DNA of 45,073 bases from Nemertoderma westbladi (taxonomy: Eukaryota > Xenacoelomorpha > Nemertodermatida > Nemertodermatidae), in the NCBI GenBank assembly GCA_032718475.1, contig JAUCBJ010008258.1:1-45073 (forward strand), written 5' to 3'. Every line of letters begins with the position of its first letter. Within the stretch, counting starts at the first letter, position 1. The notes under the pieces were generated by a model. That model was not told where the DNA came from. It made no database searches and saw nothing but the letters and a program-made list of their open reading frames with translations. This document shows positions 10,288 through 19,700 of the stretch, piece by piece. Made by a program: the position numbers and the translations under genes.

Positions 10288-10413
10288 ACTTGACCGATAG
10301 ATGTACAATAGATAGAACCAATACTAATGAGAACTCAAAGCAATCTTTACAAAGTTAATTCGAATAAAATAAAATTTTGAAAATCCACGGCATTTAGGGA
10401 ATATAATTCTATA

Positions 10414-11336
10414 CCGCTCCATGAAAACAGGATATTATCGTGCATAAAATATACGGTTTTCACCAATAATCAATCAAACTATAGAATACTTAGGGCGTAC
10501 TTACATATTTACAATTAAATTTCAAACGATACTTCCTTTCTACGTAATGATTCAATACAAAAATAATTACAAATTCAAACTTTACGTATTTAAGGCTTTA
10601 CTAAGTAAGTACAATATAAATCTAAATTAAATTCACCAATATAAATCTATTGCATCTCAATATTGCATAAATTCAAACAATTACAAATACAAATAAATGA
10701 AAACAATAAGAAAGGCTCGCGAGTCTTCCATCTACTATTGCATCCCAAATATTGCATAAATTCAAGTAATTACAAATACTTTCGTACCTAAATGTAGATT
10801 GCATAAGTTTGGAATAATTACAAATATGAGTCTTTCTGAGCACAAAATTCTCTATCTATAAAACTTTCTATTTCACTGTAAATACAAATACTGCTTATAA
10901 AATATAAATTGCATAATATTCGGAACAATATAAATTGCATAAGTTCGGAATAATATAAATTGCATAAGTTCGGAATAATCACAAATATAAAATATAAATT
11001 CTTACAAATATAAGTCTTACTAAATATAGATATAACTGCATAAGTTTAGAATAATATAAACTCCTTTGCATCTCAAATATGAAACATAAATCTTTCAAAT
11101 ATAAGTTCCTTCTAAATATAAACTCTCTAAATTTCATAAATTCGGAACAATACAAATTGCATAAGTTCGGAATAAGCACAAATAAAAAATATAAGTTTTA
11201 CTAAATATAAGTTTTACTAAATCACTTGTGTCTTTTCCAGAATACAAAACTTTCTAAATATAAAACATATAATTCAAAATAAATCACAAATCATAAGAAA
11301 GGCCCACGAGTCTTCCGTCCACCCTTGCCCTCCCTT
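10414..11336 (-). other. 3' non-coding region of the complete element with ~26-bp repeats
   Basis: AT-rich, no gene. Between ~10900 and 10980 a unit of 25-26 bases is repeated three times (starts at 10902, 10928 and 10953; contains ataaattgcataa and ttcggaa). Diverged relatives of the unit recur to ~11180. Two copies of the dispersed AGGCTCGCGAGTCTTCC-type motif lie at 10713-10729 and 11300-11316. The end next to the LTR should contain the polypurine tract, of which only ggagcgg (minus) is visible. Confidence 0.75.
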
Positions 11337-12536
11337 TTATCGCTTAGTGGATCGAGCCCTGCCGCGTCCTCGAAAACTGCGCACAGGTGACTTTGCTCGC
11401 GATATGGGACTTGTGGGGCGAGTCACTGGTTTACTTGGGACGTTGAGAGACGGTGCGACTATTTCCTCACAAATTCGTCTATTTGGCATCCCAAAACCTC
11501 GACCGATTCCTCGTGACCGATCAGTCGTCACTACAGTTGGTAGAACGTCTGGGAACGCGCGAGAAGTGGACGACGCAGACCCAAGAGTAGCTTGCGCCCC
11601 CTGTTGATCAGCTGGTGTATGTCCCGATCCTCCTACTGGTTCTCTTGGAAGTGATACCGTATCCCGAGTAACTCGAATAGTCGGCTCAACTCCCTTGCGT
11701 TCTTCTACATTAATAATTTTCTTTAACTGTTGGCCCACTTTCTGGACCCGTATGATCCTACCCTGCCCGTCCTCCCGAGGGTGACGTGCAGACGGCGCAA
11801 CCGGAGTGGCTGGTATATTCGTCGCCTCTAGGACCTCCTCTTCCTCGAATACGCTCGCTCGTATACGTTTATGGTAAAACGCGGCTCGGTACGCCCATGC
11901 GACGGTTAACCAAGCTCCCTTGTTCCGCTTTTCAGTTCGGAAACGATCGAATTCACCATACGTAATCCGATTAACGACTTTCTGAAAATTCCACGTGTTT
12001 TTGTTATCCGGGTGAATTTGTAACAGATACTCGCGCACCACTCGGAATCCGCTGTCGTGGGGTAAAATATCGACAACCTCGATAAGTTCGTCATATTGGG
12101 GCATAGCAGAGATATATCCTTCCGACATCATCGTCTGAGGATTCACCGCCCAAAATCCGAGATGCGCTCTCATCGGAAACCGTCTTCTTTGTGCTGATAC
12201 ATGTTCGTCGGCTAAATCTTCCCACTCATCAAATAACTTCCTCACGAGTTTTACAGATTCGTGTTCATAAGGTATGTCTCTTAGTTGGCATTCAGATGCT
12301 CGATGTCCCTTTATATTGCAATAAGTACATTGGGCCATAAATCTCCAGCAAGTATAAAAGGTATGAGACCCTTGATCCCCACACCATCCACAGATTAGCT
12401 GAGTCGTAGTAATGTGCTTTCCACTGCACTTTGCCATATGATGTCCAGCGACGCCACATTTACTACACATCGTATTGGCAGGGTACCACACTCGTTCGTA
12501 TATAAGATCTCCAATCGGTCGAGCGCTCCCTCCCAT
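11337..12536 (-). CDS. ORF3 main part: protein with three zinc knuckles
   Basis: A 399-codon ORF starting at ATG 12536. Residues ~22-85 hold three Cys/His modules: CSKC-4-H-4-C, CGWC-5-H-4-C and CTYC-4-H-4-C, the retroviral-type CCHC knuckle that binds single-stranded nucleic acid. Residues ~90-250 are mixed and contain WAVNPQT and WNFQKVVNRI. The C-terminus is basic and Ser/Arg/Gly-rich (SFRGRGRARSTKR). No signal peptide or membrane segment is seen, so despite its env-like position after pol it is not an envelope protein. The same frame is open upstream of a TAA at 12657-12659 to about 13000, so the ATG may not be the original start. I know no named family for it. A nucleic-acid chaperone role is inference. 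Confidence 0.65.
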   Translation of the reverse strand: MGGSARPIGDLIYERVWYPANTMCSKCGVAGHHMAKCSGKHITTTQLICGWCGDQGSHTFYTCWRFMAQCTYCNIKGHRASECQLRDIPYEHESVKLVRKLFDEWEDLADEHVSAQRRRFPMRAHLGFWAVNPQTMMSEGYISAMPQYDELIEVVDILPHDSGFRVVREYLLQIHPDNKNTWNFQKVVNRITYGEFDRFRTEKRNKGAWLTVAWAYRAAFYHKRIRASVFEEEEVLEATNIPATPVAPSARHPREDGQGRIIRVQKVGQQLKKIINVEERKGVEPTIRVTRDTVSLPREPVGGSGHTPADQQGAQATLGSASSTSRAFPDVLPTVVTTDRSRGIGRGFGMPNRRICEEIVAPSLNVPSKPVTRPTSPISRAKSPVRSFRGRGRARSTKR

Positions 12537-13147
12537 ACTATAATCGTAATCATCTGGGTCTAAGGGTTGGTAGGTTTCTGAAGGTTGTATACAAACTATA
12601 GCATCTGTTGCTTCAAGTTGTCGAATCTCCGTCTGAGATTTCTTCGGGAGGTTCCTTTAAATCTCAAGAAGTTCCTCTAAAGGATCGTCGGCGATCGTAG
12701 TAGTTACTTCGAATTCATCACCAAGGTGACCGATAGGCGCGCGCGTCTGCCGTGATTCTTCCGTAATCTCCACGATACGTTCTCCTTCATAGGGTAACAA
12801 TGTAAACATAGATGGTCTTTCGATAAGAGATCCCGCACAGCGAAGATACACGTCTCGAAATATACTAAGTCCTGCTCGAGTAAAGGCATTGCTGTCTTTG
12901 CGAGCTTCGCTGTACTTTCTGATAATTCCTTTATACCAAATATAGTGTAGTCCTTGGCTCCAAATCTTTCGAATGGCGCTGCTGCCTCCTCTTGGATATC
13001 ATATCCCCATCTCGGCTCTCTTTGTATCCCTTTCTCCATAATTAGAGGTGTAGTTACATAATCATTACTACTAGAGGGAATACAACAGAGTTTGTGGTTA
13101 GTTGTGAGGAGACGTGAGAGTTTCGTCTGCCTTTTGGGCTTCGACAA
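12537..13147 (-). pseudogene. ORF3 upstream part: two overlapping frames and a TAA before the knuckle ORF
   Basis: A 147-codon frame (13147-12704; no ATG until about 13040) overlaps a second frame shifted by -1 that is open from ~13000 to a TAA at 12657-12659. Both look protein-like over part of the overlap. The second frame is the same frame as the zinc-knuckle ORF, so the original protein was probably about 550-600 codons and now has one frame break and one stop, or it is assembled by splicing or recoding. No known domain is recognised in this N-terminal part. The TAA is followed by AGG, which is not a known leaky-stop context. Confidence 0.5.
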
Positions 13148-13700
13148 CGCTCTAACCTCCTACCCATAGCCTAAGATCTAGGGTTTCTTTAATGACACGC
13201 TGCTTCTTATCTAAAATTTTTTGCCGAAATAAAAAACGAATTTGGGCTAAACTGGCTGTGAGTCTAAAATACTCACTTTTTGATCCCAAACTATTATCAG
13301 AAAATAAGCAGTCAAGAGTTAGTAATAAATATAGGGGAGTCTATTTTGACGTAACTTATTGAAACAAGACCGTGTAAAATTTAATTAAAATTTTAAGAAA
13401 GGCTCGCAAGTCTTCCTCTCTTGTTTCTCTAATTTTAAGTTCCACCCGACTGTACCCTGAAATCTATTCACTGGAGAAAATTTTAAAAAATTTTCAAATC
13501 CAAATGGATTGTCTAAAATTTCGAAAATGTCTCAATATTGTGAGTTCCAAGTAGAATTCCATTTCTTATACCTACAAATCCCGCTCCTATGTGACACATA
13601 AGGGTACTACCCTCAATGTTCACATATAAAGACAATGGAATTCTACCGCTGTCCTTACTACAGTGTACAGGTACGTGGAAATCTATTTGTAAACTCCTAA
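13148..13700 (-). other. Spacer between pol and ORF3
   Basis: Non-coding, AT-rich. It contains one copy of the dispersed motif at 13400-13416. The 28 bases around it (caagagagg at one end, gcctttct at the other, minus strand) are identical to a segment inside the pol ORF at ~15916-15940. A splice acceptor for ORF3 could lie here, but I cannot choose one. Confidence 0.6.
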
Positions 13701-16700
13701 TTATTTACTAGTATTAGGTGGAGATTTGTAGTCTCCAGACTCGTTACGAGTCTCTTCAAGAAGTACGAGACGTTGAGTCGGTCTGTCTACTGTGCGACCG
13801 TCAATTGTCCGTACTGTCACAGTCCTTGTCACTCCATCCATAGATGGATGTGTGGCTAAAATTACACCTGTTATCCAGAAGCGTCTTTTTAGATTCACTT
13901 CTGCTAACAGCACGTGATCTCCCGGCTTTAATGCGCGGGTATTATTGTACCAGTTTGTTCTGGCAGAAATAGAGGGCAAATAATGGTTTTGCCATATTTC
14001 CCAGAATTTGTTAGCCAGTAGTTGCGTGATTTTCCACGCGATTCTACCGTAACTATCGCTTTCCATTGGAATGGAAATCGGCGTCAATGTGGTCGGTGCC
14101 TGCATAAGCAGGTGTGCCGGTGTCAAAGCAAACTGAGATTGTTTGTCATCGGGTACTAATACTATTGGTCTAGTATTTAGTATTGCCTCGATTTCAACAA
14201 ACAATGTTGTCAGTTGGTCGTCTGTCAGTATGTGGTTTACTGGAATGACCTTTGCCATTGCCGTTTTGATAGATCTAATCAATCTCTCCCAGACTCCGCC
14301 TCTCCATGGACTATCTGGAGGATTAAACTTCCAAACAATCTTGTGAGGTTGCAGTTCGTTCGAGATTTGATCATGATCTAATTTCTTAAAGGCTCTAGCA
14401 ATCTCATTCCGAGCACCAACAAAGTTTGTCCCTTGGTCTGAGTACAAGCATTTTACTAGTCCGCGTCTAGCGATAAATCGCCGCAGTGCTAGTATAAACG
14501 CGTTGGTGGAAAGATCCATCACACGTTCAATGTGAACTGCCCTACTGGACATACATGTGAAAATCAGTCCCCAGCGTTTTACTAGTATACGTCCACGTTT
14601 CGTATGTATGGGACCAAAGCAATCAATTCCAGTCTCTGTAAAAGGTGGTCTGAATGCTTGAAGTCGTGCTTGTGGTAGTTCACTCATTTCTTGGGTACCT
14701 ATTCTAGAATGTACCTTTTTACAAATAATACACGTACGTGTCACTGAACTTAATGCTTTACTGGGTCTAATTAATACAAATCTAGTACGTAAGTAGGAAA
14801 GACAGTGGTGTCTTCCAGCGTGTTTCAGATGTAGATGTGCGTCCAGTATCATTGCACGTTGTAGTTCGTGGTGTAGCGGTATTATTATTGGGTACCTAAA
14901 GTTTGTGTTAAAGTCAATGTTTTGAAGCCGAGATTTATGACAAATTAAGCCATTATAAATAATCGGACTCCAACTCAGTATTGGTGACGACTTGATTGGT
15001 TGACCTTGATTTATGGATGTGAATTCGCGCGCGAAATATCGCAGTTGATAATGGCGAATTAATTTAATCTCACACCTGTCAATCTCAGCCAATGTAAGTC
15101 GACGTGTAAAGTCTCGTTTGCCTTTTACGTATTGTACAAAACGTACAATCCACGCTAATTTTCGGCAAGCGTTTGACCAAGAGTCTGTTAAGTTTACGAT
15201 ACGGTCGACGTGAGTATTTATGACGTCATCAGGTAAGTCAATGGAGATTTTGGAAGGTTTTGAATTACTAGAAGGGCCCACGGGTCCGCCGGTAAGTATT
15301 TCCTTGTTGACTGTTGATCCGTCGGGGTCTACAAGTAATTTGTCCTTCTTTGTCTTCTTACCTTGATTGTCGGTACTTTGTAAGTCGATCGTTAATGGTG
15401 GTTTGAACTCTATGGGGTCAGCAGGTTTCGGTAAACTTATTTTCCTGCCGACATTAATCCCAGGTTTCAACATAGGTTGCAAGTTCGGTATGTCTCTTGA
15501 GCGCAAAGTAACACCTGTATTTACATTAGCGTAGGTACTACCCACATCTGTAATACATGAGGTTTCACCGTGCTTATGGTTGCTCAAGTGTGTCAAAATT
15601 GGTAGTTTGTCAATACAAGGCCGCTCCAATAAGGAAACTGCGGCTTTATTGTTAGTCAATACATTACTAGTGTCTAGTCGACTGTCTAGTAATGTGTCTG
15701 GCGATACGTCTAGTAACGTATCTGGTTGTTTGTCAATAGAAGGCCGCTCCAATAGGGAAACTGCGGCTTTACTGTTTGTCAGTGTGTTACTAGCGTCTGG
15801 TGGAACATTTTGTGATATGTCTGGCAAAATGTCTGGTTGGCTGTCTAGTAACATGTCTGGTTGACCGTCTGGTAACGTGTCTGGTTGACCGTCTGGCGAT
15901 ATGTCTGGTGTAGAAAGGCTCGCAAGTCTTCCTCTCTTGACCTTTGAAGTTATATCTTTCCATTTCGCCTTCGGTTTTTTCTTGAGTTTTGCCGCCGTCG
16001 TCCTTTTCTTTGTCTTCCCCTTTTTTGGTTTCTTGATTTCGGCTTCCTTTGGAATGGTGTTGGACTTGTTGTCGTATAACGGTGGCCAATCTTGCGTCGA
16101 TTTCTGCAAGAATTGGGGTCCGTGTTGCCAAAACTCTTTGTTCTCCGGTTTACAGAATTCCTCAGGCATCATTCCTCGCGACGCAATATCAGCTGGGTTT
16201 TGTGGTCCGGGACAATGTCGCCAATCCCCTTTTATTGAACGGTCTAGAATTTCCGCGCGACGGTTAGCAACGAATGTCTTGAATTCGAGTGTGTCGTTGT
16301 TTATGTAAAATAAAACCAACGTCGCGTCAGTCCAATAAAATATCTGTAAACTCGACTGTAGTTCTGTCTGTATGAGGTTCACGATGGTGGTTGACAGGGT
16401 TGCGGCTTGTAGCTCGGCTCGTGGTGTCGTCATATACTTAGTAGGCATGGTCTTAGCCTTAGAAGTAATGAGCGAAACATCGAACTCGTCTGATTCTACT
16501 TGTCTGCGTAAGTACGCTGCCACACCAAAACCGTTGTCACTGGCGTCAGAAAAACAGTGTAGTTCCAAGTTGTCAGGAAATGTACTTTGCAATGGAAAGT
16601 AAACCCTGGGTATGAAATAATCCTCTAGCGAAGATAATTCCGCCTCCCAGGTCTTCCATAAGTCCACTTGGTCTGATGAGATCGGCTCGTCCCATGTTAG

Positions 16701-19700
16701 TCCATCCTTCCAGATACTGCGCATATAAATGCGGGCTTGCAGTATCACTGGACTGATGAATCCTAACGGATCGAACAATCGGCTCAATTTTGACAAGCAT
16801 GATCTCTTTGTCAGTGTGTTCCCTTGACTGTCCAGTCTCACCTTCACTCGAAAGTTGTCTGTGTTTGGGTCCCAAAAGAGCCCTAACACCTTAGTCGTCG
16901 GTAGTGGTTCGAACTCTAGGTCTATGTCACCACCTCCACGCTCAGTAGTTCCGAATGAGTCTACTAATTCGGCACTGTTTGAGGCGAATTTGGTGAGGTT
17001 AAAACCTCCGCCCGCCAAGCAGTCCCGTAATTGATGTGCTACTGTTGTAGCACGTTCTACCGTGTCGCAACTCTGTAATCCGTCATCAACGTAAAAGTCA
17101 CGCTCCACAATTCTAATTATCTCTGGGTCATATAGATGTTTCTGATCCCTAGCGGCTTGCTTTAGGGCGTACATCGTACAATTTGGGCTGTCTCTGGCAC
17201 CGAAAACGCGAACTTGCATTTGGTAAGTCGCTGGTGGTAGGCTTAAGTCTCCTTCCGGATACCAGAGGAACCGCAAACTGTCTCTGTCTCGCTCTAACGC
17301 TTTTACTTGGTGAAACATCGCTTCAACGTCGCAAGTAAAGGCTACTTGACGCTGACGGAAGCGCATAATCACCCCCATAAGATAATTATTCATGTTCGGT
17401 CCATCCATCAACTCACTATTGAGGGACATTCCCTCAAACAGAGCCGCACAGTCATTGACTACACGTACTTTGTCTGGTTTGTCGGGGTGTCTCACGTAGT
17501 GATGTGGCAAGTAGTACGTCTGGTCGGTCACTCGCTCCGGGTTAGTCATTCGGATAGCGTATCCCTTTGTCAAATACGTCTCCATCTGAGTGTTATACTG
17601 CAGATGGGCTTTCTCGTCCTTCAATAGACGTTGCCGTATTGAGTGTAGACGTCTTAAAGCCAGTGGATAGTTGTTTATAAGTTTAGGACTTTGGCTACGC
17701 CATAACATCCCTACCTCATAATGTCCGTCTTTCGTCTGGTGGATAGTATCTTCCATGATCTTCAGAGATTGTTTCTCCTGTTCCGACATACAAGGTTCGT
17801 AGCTACCAGGTTCAGCTGTATCTTGTTCTAACCACCTGATAGTCTTCTCCGTTAATTCTTTGTCTAGTACAGCTTGTTCCAACTGATGATTTCTCAACGC
17901 GTCATCATCGATCTCGACGGGCACTGTTGAGGTTATTGGGGTAGGTAGACTCGCAAGCCTATCATCTGTCGTCGATGGAATCTCTAGCTGACTCGTCTTC
18001 TCCCCTAGTTCTAAACTCACCTTGTGGGTTAGCTGCTCCTTGTGACTTATCATACTAGTTACACGTCTGTCATGTTTTGTCGACTGTAGTGTAGTATGGT
18101 TCACGTCGTGTGAAAAGGAATGAATTGAATTTGTAGTTAATAAACTACATGTACTCTGTACATCGTCTTCCTCGTCACTTACGTCTAGTGTGCGCACAGG
18201 CGCTCGAGTATACCACCCTATCGGCGTTCTGCAGGCGTATGCGTTTCCCGCTACAACTGCCGATGGTCTGGTTTCCCACACCTGATGTAGGTTGAATTGG
18301 TCCGTCCCGATCAGCATTGCTACCAATCTATAATTGACAGGACATTCGGGTACACCAAGGTGTCTGAAATACTTACGGTCCTCTAAAGATTGTTCCGGCA
18401 CTGGACCTAGTAGGTTACTAAAGTCCTTCGTGGCCGCAAAGGTTAGATCTCTAAAGGGCAACAAAGACCTCTCCCTCTCGCTGTGTTGCGATTTTGGAAG
18501 AAGAGAGTCTAAGTCCAACTTAACTCGTGTCACTGGTATTGCACGCTGTCCGTGCATACTACTTACTGTATAACTGACACGCTTACCTTGTTTAAGATCC
18601 GTCACGACGTCAGCTATCTTTTCGTCCACGTAGCTGTGAGATGAGGCTGAATCTAGAATCGCATAGATCCTCGTGCTCCCCTTTGTGCCAGTAACCTTAA
18701 TCGGGATTACACTGAATCCCTTCAGTTGATCAGTAGTCAGGAGCGCGATCGACGGTTGTTCGTCTCCATTGGAATATTCGTCGTCGTCTTCTGATTCTTC
18801 GTCCGACGATCCGGATTGTTCTGAGAAGCAATCCTCAATATGTGTCACGAAGGTCGGAGTCGTTTTCGATTCTCGTTTTCGGTAGGCCGCATCACATCTC
18901 GCTGCTGCTTCCGGGTGTTCCCTGGCGAAGCGTTTCGTCGGCGTGTGGCTGTCTGTGTGGAGCAGACCGTCATGGTTGCGTCCACAGGATGGACAAGTGT
19001 CGGTATTTGGGCAATCTTTACGGACGTGTCCGTGTCGCGTACACCGCCAACAAGAGTCCAGTGGCCGTATCTGCAGCCGTCGTTCTTCCGAGTTCAACTC
19101 GCGAAATTGTCGACAACCTCGTAACTTGTGACCAATATACCGCTTACCTAGATGCTCGCAGTATTGGCAGCCGTTGAAGTCGGTGCTGAGTTGCTGTCTC
19201 GTCTGTTTCGTCCCAATGGGCGCAGATACTCTATTACCGTCTGAGAATTGTCGTGATTCCGTCGGTGTGGCGTAAGTGGCCGTCTTAGTGGATGTTGTCT
19301 GGGGTTTTTGTCGGTTGGAGGATGGCAGTGTGATTCCTTCTGCCACGATGTGCTGGTCGGTGTAGTTAGATCGAGTTTCTACTACCGCCTCCCTGGATAT
19401 TAAAAGGTACACATCTTCTAATTTTAAGAATCCTCCCCGCTCTTCTCGCTGGTATTCGACCTTTCTCCACTCCCGACGAAGTCGATGGTGGAGTCGTCCT
19501 ATGATCTTTAATAGGACTGTAGGGGTATTCCCGTAATCAAGTTGTCCAATTGATCTTAAAGTAGTGATAGCGTTCTTGATCTCGTCAGCTAGTTTTAGTA
19601 AGTCGACGGGTTTAGTGATAGCCCCTCCCTTACAGAGTTCCTCTATTACTGACCTGGCCATGCTCACTGTACCTCCGTATATCGAAGTTAAACGATCGTA

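Larger units (their letters stand above)
8522..10413 (-). repeat. 3' LTR of the complete BEL/Pao element
   Basis: 1892 bases, ending in short inverted termini (TAT at the left edge, ATA at the right). In element orientation U3 is ~10413-9975, the TATA box is at 10005-9995, and a polyadenylation signal AATAAA (minus) is at 9873-9868. The remaining ~1.3 kb would be U5, which is unusually long. Differences from the other LTR are a missing T near 8991, A instead of G at 9565, and a C/T-side difference at ~10233 in the tRNA-like segment. A 62-codon open frame at 9730-9918 occurs in both LTRs but has no recognisable features. Confidence 0.95.

Noticed and set aside
11337-12536. Envelope gene after pol
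   Set aside because: No signal peptide, no membrane segment and no fusion-type features; the protein has zinc knuckles instead.
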